In this document: positions 8,701 through 14,756 of the stretch, piece by piece
Position numbering within the stretch: position 1 is the first letter of the stretch
Layout: the number at the start of each line of letters is the position of its first letter
Assembly: GCA_017471085.1 (NCBI GenBank)
Contig: JAFUWW010000042.1
Span: 1-53,450, forward strand
Source of the DNA: Bacteroidales bacterium
GTDB taxonomy: Bacteria; Bacteroidota; Bacteroidia; Bacteroidales; UBA932
DNA: 53,450 bases
Direction: 5' to 3'
Notes under the pieces: generated by a model
What the model was told of the DNA's origin: nothing
The model's database searches: none
The model's input: the letters and a program-made list of their open reading frames with translations, nothing else
Translations under genes and position numbers: made by a program

Positions 8701-9324
8701 TTAATCCTCCACCTTTTCCAAGAATTGCGGAGGGATGTAGGAGGTGGCCACGGCCACGATCCCTTCCATGGCCACCAACAGGCGGCGGTTCTTCCGGATG
8801 CGCTTGATGTACCCTTCCGCCCCTTTGAGAGGGCCTTCTATCACCCGCACTTTCTGCCCCTGCCTGAACCGGGAGATATCTTCCGGAGAGAAGAATTGCA
8901 GACCGGTATCGCCGGACGACGTAATGAGGCGGAACATCATCATCTGCTTGTCCGGAATCTTGCTATATGATTTCCAGTCCGAAGTCCGGTACACGAATCC
9001 ACGCGGTGAAGATTCCTCCAGGGGGCCTTTCAGCATTTCGGATATCCGCTTGATGCCGGCTTCATCGGCCCTGACAAAGATGAGCGAATTTACCATGGGA
9101 ACTCTCTGGAAAATGACAGGACCTTGCTTGATTAAGCGGCTGTCCGGCCTGCCTCCTTCCGGGAGAGCGGCGATTTTCCGCGCGGCAGCCAGATGGTCCT
9201 CCCTTTTCAGAGGGACAAGCGCTACTGCCAAATAAGTTTCGAATCCCATGCCGATGAGCCGGTCCTCCATTTCGAAGACTTTGTTGTAGAAGACCTTCAA
9301 CGCATACCAGTTCATCTCTTCCAT
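8701..9324 (-). CDS. UpxY-family NusG-like transcription antiterminator
   Basis: A 207-residue NusG paralogue. The N-terminal NGN domain begins NWYALKVFYNKVFEMEDRL, and PMVNSLIFVRAD closes it. A C-terminal KOW motif follows (FRQGQKVRVIEGPLKGAEGYIKRI). In Bacteroides, UpxY proteins are the first genes of capsular polysaccharide operons and prevent premature termination of their own operon. Here it is also first, followed by uvrA, two glycosyltransferases and rfbC. Two close ATGs are possible (9324 and 9315); the first is used. No UpxZ partner is seen. The family call is firm; action on this operon is inferred. Confidence 0.88.
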   Translation of the reverse strand: MEEMNWYALKVFYNKVFEMEDRLIGMGFETYLAVALVPLKREDHLAAARKIAALPEGGRPDSRLIKQGPVIFQRVPMVNSLIFVRADEAGIKRISEMLKGPLEESSPRGFVYRTSDWKSYSKIPDKQMMMFRLITSSGDTGLQFFSPEDISRFRQGQKVRVIEGPLKGAEGYIKRIRKNRRLLVAMEGIVAVATSYIPPQFLEKVED

Positions 9325-9350
9325 AGCGGGGTTTCGGATAATCGGGAAAA

Positions 9351-9381
9351 CAAAAGTACAACTTTTTTCCCTTTTTCACAA
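9351..9381 (-). promoter_or_regulatory. Promoter of the upxY-uvrA operon
   Basis: On the minus strand, TACTTTTG (9351-9358) matches the Bacteroidales -7 element. A TTGTG at 9377-9381 lies 18 bp upstream and can serve as the -33 element. The start codon is 26 nt downstream of the -7 box, so the leader is short. Confidence 0.6.
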
Positions 9382-9405
9382 GCAGCGCTGGAAATTGTGC
9401 CATTT

Positions 9406-9492
9406 TGACAGGGAAAAGTGTCAATTTGTCGCACTTAAATGACAGATTGTCAACTATTTATATCTTTTCCGGGCATGGTCTCCAATTTGCCA
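9406..9492. promoter_or_regulatory. hsp20 upstream region: inverted repeats and sigma54-like site
   Basis: The upxY-hsp20 intergenic region holds TTGACA-N8-TGTCAA (about 9405-9424) and TGACA-N3-TGTCA (about 9440-9452), two short inverted repeats sharing the same core. Further on, TGG (9476-9478) and TTGC (9487-9490) have the spacing of a sigma54 -24/-12 promoter. The motif matches are partial and the assignment is tentative. Confidence 0.3.
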
Positions 9493-9569
9493 TTACACCA
9501 GGCGGACCGCCACTTGAGAAGGCGATCCGGAAACAGAATGTTAAATTAAAAATATAGGAGATTAAAACT

Positions 9570-10004
9570 ATGTTACCCGCAAGAAGAAACAACCAGACCT
9601 GGATGCCCGACATCTTCAACGATTTCTTTGACAACACCTGGATGGAACGCCCGAAGGCGACGGCTCCGGCCATCAATGTCCTGGAAACTCCTGATTCCTA
9701 TGTGCTGGAACTTGCCGCTCCCGGCATGACCAAGGAAGATTTCAATGTGCACCTGGACGAAGACGGCGACCTCGTGATCAACATGGAGCACAAGGTGGAC
9801 AAGAAGGAAGAGGAAAGCCACAGGCACCACTATCTGCGCCGCGAATTCTCTTATACCCAGTTCCAGCAGACTATGCTGCTCCCGGAAGATGCCGACCGTG
9901 AAGCTATCTCCGCCAAGGTAGAAAACGGTGTCCTGACCGTCAACATCCCCAAAATCAAGAAGGTAGAGGTGGAGAAGGCCAAGAAGCAGATTACAGTCGA
10001 ATAA
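9570..10004 (+). CDS. Hsp20/alpha-crystallin family small heat shock protein
   Basis: A 144-residue small chaperone that binds unfolding proteins and keeps them soluble. The alpha-crystallin domain runs from about residue 35 to 130: PAINVLETPDSYVLELAAPGM, then the diagnostic ENGVLTVNIPK near the end (A-x-x-x-N-G-V-L box). The N-terminal arm (MLPARRNNQTWMPDIFNDFF) is typical of Bacteroidales Hsp20. An AGGAG lies 8 nt before the ATG, a clearer Shine-Dalgarno than most genes here have. It is monocistronic, followed by a tRNA with its own promoter. Confidence 0.95.
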   Translation: MLPARRNNQTWMPDIFNDFFDNTWMERPKATAPAINVLETPDSYVLELAAPGMTKEDFNVHLDEDGDLVINMEHKVDKKEEESHRHHYLRREFSYTQFQQTMLLPEDADREAISAKVENGVLTVNIPKIKKVEVEKAKKQITVE

Positions 10005-10032
10005 AAAAACTAAAAAAATTTCGGCGAACCCC

Positions 10033-10062
10033 TTGCAGATTCAATTTTTTGTAGTACCTTTG
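10033..10062 (+). promoter_or_regulatory. tRNA-Asp promoter
   Basis: TTG at 10033-10035, a 19-bp spacer and TACCTTTG at 10055-10062 form a full Bacteroidales promoter. The mature tRNA begins 31 nt downstream of the -7 box. Confidence 0.75.
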
Positions 10063-10093
10063 CAATCCCGAAAGGGAAGTTCACTGAAAACTT

Positions 10094-10168
10094 GGTGCGG
10101 TAGTTCAGTCGGTTTAGAATACCGGCCTGTCACGCCGGGGGTCGCGAGTTCGAGCCTCGTCCGCACCG
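10094..10168 (+). tRNA. tRNA-Asp (GTC)
   Basis: The acceptor stem GGTGCGG pairs with CCGCACC. The anticodon stem CCGGC/GCCGG encloses the loop CTGTCAC with anticodon GTC. The T-arm contains GTTCGAGCC. CCA is not encoded. Confidence 0.95.
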
Positions 10169-10171
10169 CTT

Positions 10172-10212
10172 AAAATGGCCTCACAGGTATCTGTGGGGCC
10201 ATTTTCTTTTCC
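10172..10212 (+). terminator. Terminator after tRNA-Asp
   Basis: AAAATGGCCTCACAG and CTGTGGGGCCATTTT form a 15-bp stem (one G-T pair) with a GTAT loop, followed by CTTTT. Confidence 0.8.
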
Positions 10213-10217
10213 AAAAG

Positions 10218-10238
10218 TTGGCTACATCTTGGCTACAT
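10218..10238. repeat. Direct repeat TTGGCTACAT x2 downstream of tRNA-Asp
   Basis: Two perfect copies of TTGGCTACAT, separated by one base, lie 50 bp past the tRNA 3' end. tRNA 3' flanks are common tyrosine-recombinase integration sites, so this may be a relic, but no integrase is nearby. Confidence 0.5.
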
Positions 10239-10254
10239 TGCGATTTTTTTTTCT

Positions 10255-10262
10255 TATCTTCG
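10255..10262 (+). promoter_or_regulatory. -7 element giving a probable leaderless mRNA for the PAS-like gene
   Basis: TATCTTCG (variant of TAnnTTTG) ends 5 nt before the ATG at 10268. Judged by the SRP RNA spacing, transcription would start at or next to the start codon. No clear -33 element. Confidence 0.45.
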
Positions 10263-10267
10263 TGTCC

Positions 10268-10615
10268 ATGAAACGCGATTACTTTGAAGGCGCAGACGTG
10301 GCCGTAACCATCTGCGCGAAGGATGGAACCATCCTGGATATGAATCAGAAATCCCGGAAGACTTTCCTGAAGCCGGGAATGGGAGATATCATCGGCCGGA
10401 ATGTGCTGGATTGCCATCCGGAACCGGCCAGGACCATGCTGGCCGATATGCTGGAGAATCCCATGACGAATGTCTATACCGTGGAAAAGGAAGGTGTGAA
10501 GAAGCTCATTTTCCAGTGCCCCTGGTACGATGGAGACGAGTACGCCGGATACATGGAACTGTCTATGGTGCTTCCGGAGAACATTCCGAACAGGGTTAGG
10601 AAGCCGAAGGCATAA
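10268..10615 (+). CDS. Small PAS-like domain protein
   Basis: A 115-residue single-domain protein. Its segments VAVTICAKDGTILDMNQKSRKTF, MGDIIGRNVLDCHPE and YMELSMVLPEN follow the strand-helix layout of a PAS fold (C.-.DG.I...N......F, then G..ll......). There is no kinase or output domain, so it may sense a ligand or bind a partner. I chose MKRDYFEGAD because a TATCTTCG -7 box ends only 5 nt before this ATG; an upstream in-frame ATG would lie in the tRNA terminator. It appears monocistronic. Function unknown. Confidence 0.7.
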   Translation: MKRDYFEGADVAVTICAKDGTILDMNQKSRKTFLKPGMGDIIGRNVLDCHPEPARTMLADMLENPMTNVYTVEKEGVKKLIFQCPWYDGDEYAGYMELSMVLPENIPNRVRKPKA

Positions 10616-10642
10616 AATCCCCTGCCTCGAAGACGGAGCGAA

Positions 10643-11296
10643 TTACAGAAGTTGCCGGCGGACGGCTTCCAGATAAAAGGCCCGACGCTGTTCCCTGGAA
10701 ATGGGATAACGGATGAGACGGGAGCTTTCCCTCAGGCCGTCGTCCAGGTTGCATACGAAAAGGTCGTCTACATCGGCCAGATACAGGCGATTGTAGCGGA
10801 TATCCTGGTCTTTCTGCAGGGAAAGGGTGTAATTCATGGCCTTCAAAGCCTCCTGCTCCCGAAGATTGTCCCGGCAGAAAACATACAGTCCCATCTCGTC
10901 GAAGCGCCCGTAGAAGCCGTTCCCCACCTTGGAAACCTTGCTTGCGAGGATGCGCCGGAGCGGAAGAGCCATCGACCAGTAGGCAAATTCCTTCAGGCCG
11001 ATGTACCTGCCTTCCCTTAAGCCATAGGCATAGCCGGATTCCAGAATCTGGTCGATGTCTTCCTGGGGCGTCCCGGGGGTCAGGCCGGCGACATCCTTCA
11101 GAAGCTGCTCCTCCGCCTTCTTGCTTTCTTCCATCGCCCTCGTCACTTCTATGCCGATGCTTCTGTCGTCCGGTGACTGCAGGTCCGGCCTGTCCCGGTT
11201 CACCAGACAGTCAAACTCGCTTCCCAGCAGTGCCGAAAGCGAAATCTGAGCATACTGCTCAAAAAAACAGGTGCCGTATTTTCGAAGTTCTGGCAT
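10643..11296 (-). CDS. Uncharacterised protein with a possible PD-(D/E)XK-like motif
   Basis: A 217-residue cytoplasmic protein with no signal peptide or membrane segment. An N-terminal stretch reads SEFDCLVNRDRPDLQ followed by DRSIGIEVTRAM. The order acidic residue - PDLQ - D - strand - E-V-T resembles the core of PD-(D/E)XK nuclease folds (PD...(D/E)xK with Lys replaced by Thr), but the match is weak. The C-terminal half has VDDLFVCNLDD. It has its own promoter (11319-11350) and no adjacent methylase or helicase. I do not recognise a named family. Confidence 0.55.
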   Translation of the reverse strand: MPELRKYGTCFFEQYAQISLSALLGSEFDCLVNRDRPDLQSPDDRSIGIEVTRAMEESKKAEEQLLKDVAGLTPGTPQEDIDQILESGYAYGLREGRYIGLKEFAYWSMALPLRRILASKVSKVGNGFYGRFDEMGLYVFCRDNLREQEALKAMNYTLSLQKDQDIRYNRLYLADVDDLFVCNLDDGLRESSRLIRYPISREQRRAFYLEAVRRQLL

Positions 11297-11318
11297 GTAC
11301 CATTTTTTATCTTACTCA

Positions 11319-11350
11319 CAAAAATAATGGGAAAAGTTCAGTAAACCAAA
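11319..11350 (-). promoter_or_regulatory. Promoter of the 10643-11296 gene
   Basis: On the minus strand, TTTG (11347-11350), a 20-bp spacer and TATTTTTG (11319-11326). The -7 box ends 22 nt before the ATG. Confidence 0.7.
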
Positions 11351-11409
11351 TCTTCGAGATGTTTCAGGTCTTTTTGCAGGATGCATGCCTGTAATAAAGT
11401 AAAATGTTG

Positions 11410-11417
11410 TAACTTTG
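11410..11417 (+). promoter_or_regulatory. -7 element upstream of a short ORF
   Basis: TAACTTTG ends 4 nt before a GTG codon at 11422 that opens a 47-codon frame. No -33 match is found. Confidence 0.35.
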
Positions 11418-11421
11418 ATAC

Positions 11422-11565
11422 GTGTCCCGCCGGATCATCTTTCATATAGATGTCAATTCCCTGTTCGAAGATCCCCAGATGGAATACTACCGTGAATGGG
11501 ACCGACAGTTCGACGAAGAACGTTCCCGTGCAGAGGATGCCAGGATGCTTGCGTATGAACATTGA
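11422..11565 (+). CDS. Possible 47-residue small protein (GTG start)
   Basis: Starting with GTG directly behind a TAnnTTTG box, this frame encodes a 47-residue acidic peptide. It begins VSRRIIFHIDVNSLFED, then has an E/R-rich helical stretch ending MLAYEH. The start (IIFHIDVNS) recalls the first strand of Y-family DNA polymerases (IIHIDMDxFF), so it could be a remnant, or a chance frame. The rest of the 11297-11667 gap contains only promoters. A minus-strand frame of 94 codons overlaps it and looks less protein-like. Confidence 0.3.
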   Translation: MSRRIIFHIDVNSLFEDPQMEYYREWDRQFDEERSRAEDARMLAYEH

Positions 11566-11629
11566 CCGTTTTTCCCTGAAATTGATTCTTGTTTTGCGAT
11601 AAAAGCGCTTCCGTTCTGCCACTTTTTCG

Positions 11630-11637
11630 TATCTTTG
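11630..11637 (+). promoter_or_regulatory. -7 element of the phosphotransferase operon
   Basis: TATCTTTG, a consensus -7 box, ends 30 nt before the ATG at 11668. No -33 element at the usual spacing. Confidence 0.5.
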
Positions 11638-11667
11638 CAGCCGGATTATAAATTAGTTAGTAGAATC

Positions 11668-12543
11668 ATGAATCATTACGAGCAGATCAATCTGGACGAT
11701 TATATTCAGACCGGAGAAGGCGGACAGGCGCTTTCCTATACCCGCAAAGACGGCAGTGCGATGGCCAAGCTTTTCCTCAAAAGCTACGGCGCAGAAACGG
11801 CGGAACGTGAGTTTCTGATTTCCAAGGCGGTATACGAGGCCGGAATTCCCTCCCCGAAGCCTGTCAGGCTGGTAACGGACGGTGAACGCTTCGGCGGGGA
11901 GTATGAACTTATCGCCGGCAAAAGGTCCTACACCCGTATTATCTCGGAAGAACCGGACCAGCTGGAACCGCTGACCCAAAAATTCGCCGCTTTGGCCAAA
12001 GACTTGCATGCAACTCCTGCCAACACGGAGCTGTTCCCGGAAATGAGCGCACTGGTACGCCCCTGGATCGAAAACTCAACCTGTATTTCCGAGCCGCTCC
12101 GCAAAAGGTTCCTGGAGGTGATGGACCATATCCCCTCTCCCAAAACCTGTCTGCATGGAGACCTCCATATCGGCAATATCATCACGGATGGGATCAAGGA
12201 TTACTGGATCGATTTGGGAGACTTCTCGTGGGGCTGCCCCGAGTGGGACTTCTCCATGATTTACTTCATAGCCTATTACATGACCCCGGAAAGGACCGAC
12301 CAGCTCTTCCATCTGGATCCCGCTACGCTCCGGAAGCATTGGACACTCCTCGTCCGCGCCTATTATGGTTTCCGGACAGACGAAGAGGTTCATGCCTATG
12401 AGAAGGATCTTCTTAAGTATACCGCCCTCAAGCTGTATTTCAACTTCTGCAAACGGAACAGCGGAAAGGGGGAGCCTTCCCCGAAACTGGAAGGCATGGC
12501 CAACGCCTTCCTGAGCGGCATCTCCCCCATGGCTTCCGTATAA
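11668..12543 (+). CDS. APH-fold phosphotransferase (aminoglycoside/choline kinase-like)
   Basis: A 291-residue small kinase of the aminoglycoside phosphotransferase fold. The catalytic loop is CLHGDLHIGNII near residue 160 (Asp of HGDxHxxN), and the metal-binding segment is DYWIDLGDFSWGCPEWDFSM, matching the usual IDWxDxxxGdPxxDL. The N-lobe has the G-rich TGEGGQALSY and the AKLFL lysine. Relatives act on small alcohols, sugars or drugs; the substrate cannot be named. The ATG at 11668 lies behind a -7 box. The next gene (DUF4250) starts 7 nt after its stop. Confidence 0.8.
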   Translation: MNHYEQINLDDYIQTGEGGQALSYTRKDGSAMAKLFLKSYGAETAEREFLISKAVYEAGIPSPKPVRLVTDGERFGGEYELIAGKRSYTRIISEEPDQLEPLTQKFAALAKDLHATPANTELFPEMSALVRPWIENSTCISEPLRKRFLEVMDHIPSPKTCLHGDLHIGNIITDGIKDYWIDLGDFSWGCPEWDFSMIYFIAYYMTPERTDQLFHLDPATLRKHWTLLVRAYYGFRTDEEVHAYEKDLLKYTALKLYFNFCKRNSGKGEPSPKLEGMANAFLSGISPMASV

Positions 12544-12550
12544 TCCCGCC

Positions 12551-12736
12551 ATGGACCACCTGCCGCTTTCGGACATACCCATGCTGGTTTCCAGCATCAA
12601 TTTCCTGCTCAGGGACGAGGAATTCGACAACCTTGACCAGATTTGCTATTGCTTCAACATAGAGCGGAAAGAGATGGACCGCATCCTCTCCAGCCAAGGG
12701 TACGCCTATCAGGATAAATACAACCGGGTGATATGA
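12551..12736 (+). CDS. DUF4250 domain protein
   Basis: A 61-residue protein matching DUF4250: LPLSDIPMLVSSINFLLRDEEFDNLDQICYCFNI, then a second helix pair ending GYAYQDKYNRV. This compact helical domain of unknown function is widespread in Bacteroidales and Firmicutes. The final codons overlap the next start (ATGA), so translation is coupled. Confidence 0.8.
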   Translation: MDHLPLSDIPMLVSSINFLLRDEEFDNLDQICYCFNIERKEMDRILSSQGYAYQDKYNRVI

Positions 12737-12993
12737 GTTCCATCGACCGGGCAGTCATTGAACAGGCATATGCCTTTTTCCATCAGAAGGAAAAGGTATA
12801 TGCCCATTCCGTTTCGGAAAGGGAGATGGACCATATAGAGGAAACCATCGCCTCCTATGTGAACGCCATGTCCCCCGCCCTCTATGAGGCCTTGTCCGGT
12901 GGCGACAACGCCTACCTAAGGGAGCATCTGACATTTGCCGACAACCTGGCTGACGCTCTCTCAAAGATGGAAAGAATGCTGGGAAACGCCTGA
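12733..12993 (+). CDS. Small helical protein of unknown function
   Basis: An 86-residue predicted all-helical, acidic protein (MSSIDRAVIEQAYAFFHQKE...). It has no recognisable motif, signal or membrane segment. It overlaps the DUF4250 gene by 4 nt and is the last gene of the kinase-DUF4250 operon, so it is probably expressed with them. I do not recognise the family. Confidence 0.65.
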   Translation: MSSIDRAVIEQAYAFFHQKEKVYAHSVSEREMDHIEETIASYVNAMSPALYEALSGGDNAYLREHLTFADNLADALSKMERMLGNA

Positions 12994-13002
12994 CCGCTTC
13001 CG

Positions 13003-13197
13003 CTACTGATACTTCTGGAAATTGTATTTCTCCCTCAGGTTGACCTTGGTTTCCTCGTCCTGATGGGTAAAGAAGGCCTTGAACCCGGGGCAGAAATTGA
13101 TATGCCAGCGCCAGAATCGTCCCAGGGCCGATTTGGGGTTCTTGTCATAATGCGCGCGGAACTTGCAGTTCTCGCAAGGGTAAGACTGTTGTGCCAT
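13003..13197 (-). CDS. Small Cys-containing conserved Bacteroidales protein
   Basis: A 64-residue basic, aromatic-rich protein: CENCKFRAHYDKNPKSALG, then FWRWHINFCPGFKAFF. The CxxC plus a third Cys and His could hold a metal ion. The sequence looks like a conserved short hypothetical found across Bacteroidales. It starts 2 nt after the stop of the carbonic anhydrase gene, so the two form an operon. Function unknown. Confidence 0.7.
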   Translation of the reverse strand: MAQQSYPCENCKFRAHYDKNPKSALGRFWRWHINFCPGFKAFFTHQDEETKVNLREKYNFQKYQ

Positions 13198-13199
13198 AT

Positions 13200-13739
13200 T
13201 TATTGGATTTCTGAAAGTTCTCCCGTGGCCGATTCGATGATGAATCCACGGACGGTGACATCCGAAGGCATAAGCGGATGGTTCACGATGGCGGAGACCG
13301 TGCTCCGGACCGACTTTCCCGTGTCGTGGAATCCTTCCAGCCAGGCATCCAGATCTACATCCGCTCGCTCCAGCGCCGCCTTCTGAATCCCCCGCTTGAG
13401 CATCTCTTCCTTGAAATGGCCGAAGCTCATGTGACAGGCTCCGCAGGTAGTATGCGCCACAACCATGATTTCCGTGACACCCAGTTCATACACGGCCACG
13501 ATGAGGCTGCGCATGGCTGAGTCCCAAGGGGAAGGAATCACCGCCCCGGCATTCTTGATGATCTTTGCATCACCGTTCTTCAAGCCCAGAGCATCCTGCA
13601 GCAGGACCGACAGGCGCGTATCCATGCAACTGAGCACCGCCAGCTTTTTTTCGGGAAACTTGTCCGTAAGATGCTTCTCATAGCCCTTTTCGGCCACATA
13701 CTTGCGATTGAAAGCAAGAACTTGATCGATACTGCTCAT
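13200..13739 (-). CDS. Beta-class carbonic anhydrase
   Basis: A 179-residue zinc enzyme interconverting CO2 and bicarbonate. The zinc site is formed by Cys in SCMDTR (near residue 36, with the Asp-Arg dyad) and by the His and Cys of AHTTCGACH (near 94-97). The start MSSIDQVLAF was chosen; the frame stays open 24 codons further upstream, but that extension shows no homology. It is followed at 2 nt by a small Cys protein. Bicarbonate supply for carboxylation and succinate production is the usual role in gut Bacteroidales. Confidence 0.92.
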   Translation of the reverse strand: MSSIDQVLAFNRKYVAEKGYEKHLTDKFPEKKLAVLSCMDTRLSVLLQDALGLKNGDAKIIKNAGAVIPSPWDSAMRSLIVAVYELGVTEIMVVAHTTCGACHMSFGHFKEEMLKRGIQKAALERADVDLDAWLEGFHDTGKSVRSTVSAIVNHPLMPSDVTVRGFIIESATGELSEIQ

Positions 13740-13852
13740 TTTTTCTCTGTTATTGTCTTGGTTTGGTAAAGATAACGTTTTTTCAAAGAACCACGATAAG
13801 TCCGGCCGCAAAAGCAGCAGCGACAGCGCCGGCCATCATCTAAGCCAGCCTC

Positions 13853-14305
13853 CTACTCTTTATTTTTCGTGTCGATGCAGATTGTCACCGGACCATCATT
13901 CACGAGGGCCACCTGCATATCCGCACCGAATTCTCCCGTTCCCACAGCAGAACCTACCGCGGCCGAAAGTGCTTCGCAGAACCGCCCGTAAAGCGGAATG
14001 GCAAGTTCATGCCCCGCAGCGCCCAGATAGGAAGGACGGTTCCCCTTCTTCGTGGCCGCCATCAGCGTGAATTGGCTCACCACCAATGCCTTTCCCCCTA
14101 CTTCCACCACGCTGCGGTTCATTACGCCGGCGTCGTCATTGAAAATCCGAAGCCCGGCAATCTTTTTCACCAGCCATTCGATGTCTTCCTGCCCGTCTTC
14201 ATGACCGATGCCAAGCAGGATGAGCAGCCCCGGCCCAATGGCCGATTTCACAGTCCCGCCGATGGTCACCGACGCAGACGAAACCCTCTGGATGACAGCA
14301 CGCAT
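13853..14305 (-). CDS. dtd: D-aminoacyl-tRNA deacylase
   Basis: A full-length 150-residue DTD. It removes D-amino acids (and glycine mischarged on tRNA-Ala) from tRNAs. The family motifs are present: [15 protein letters not shown] at the N-terminus, [17 protein letters not shown] (active-site SQ.TL) and [10 protein letters not shown] (the Gly-cisPro NxGPVT motif). It follows the yccF gene by 6 nt and is probably cotranscribed with it. Confidence 0.97.
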   Translation of the reverse strand: MRAVIQRVSSASVTIGGTVKSAIGPGLLILLGIGHEDGQEDIEWLVKKIAGLRIFNDDAGVMNRSVVEVGGKALVVSQFTLMAATKKGNRPSYLGAAGHELAIPLYGRFCEALSAAVGSAVGTGEFGADMQVALVNDGPVTICIDTKNKE

Positions 14306-14311
14306 ACCGGC

Positions 14312-14680
14312 TCAACGGATTTCTTTGCCGAACGGAAAGACCGACCCCAACGCCATCTTGAAGTGCTGGAGCCCCCACGGAATACCTACGACAGTCAGGC
14401 AGAAAAGGAGCCCAAAGCCCGCATGGAGAATGGCAATCTCCCACCAGCCGCACAGGATCCAGACCAGGTTCATCGCGATGGACAGACAACCGGGTTCATT
14501 GGGCCCGTTCATCAATTCATGCCCGAAAGGCCACAGCGCATAGGTACCCAACTTGAACAGCTGCACGCCGAAAGGAATACCGATGATGGAAATGCACATC
14601 AGCAGCCCCACGAAATAATAAACAAGGGCGATGAGGATACCGCCGAAGACGAGCCAGATGATATTGCCTAAAAATTTCAT
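14312..14680 (-). CDS. YccF family inner membrane protein
   Basis: A 122-residue membrane protein of the YccF family. It has two related hydrophobic repeats, FLGNIIWLVFGGILIALVYY and MNLVWILCGWWEIAILHAGF, each followed by a G-I-P-F/W-G motif (IIGIPFGVQLFKLG; VVGIPWGLQHFKMALGSV). Function unknown. The start MKFLGNIIW was preferred over an ATG 8 codons upstream because the upstream residues overlap the promoter repeat and the family starts here. A TATCTTCG box ends 4 nt before this ATG, implying a leaderless message. Confidence 0.85.
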   Translation of the reverse strand: MKFLGNIIWLVFGGILIALVYYFVGLLMCISIIGIPFGVQLFKLGTYALWPFGHELMNGPNEPGCLSIAMNLVWILCGWWEIAILHAGFGLLFCLTVVGIPWGLQHFKMALGSVFPFGKEIR

Positions 14681-14683
14681 GAT

Positions 14684-14740
14684 GCGAAGATAATCATTTT
14701 CCATGATATATTTTTCTTGTGGGAAAATGATTATCTTCGC
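14684..14740. repeat. Perfect 19-bp inverted repeat carrying two mirrored -7 elements
   Basis: GCGAAGATAATCATTTTCC (14684-14702) and its exact reverse complement (14722-14740) flank a 19-nt centre. Each arm holds a TATCTTCG -7 box pointing outwards: minus strand 14685-14692 for yccF, plus strand 14732-14739 for the radical SAM gene. The identity extends well beyond the -7 boxes. Confidence 0.8.
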
Positions 14741-14756
14741 AAAGAAAAAGGACCCG

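Noticed and set aside
10172..10240. An extended start for the PAS-like gene inside the tRNA terminator
   Set aside because: The added residues would be translated from the terminator stem and the decamer repeat; the -7 box lies downstream of that ATG.
11338..11622. Minus-strand 94-codon frame in the 11.3-11.6 kb gap
   Set aside because: No promoter or recognisable domain; it overlaps the better-placed plus-strand small frame behind a -7 box. Neither is certain.
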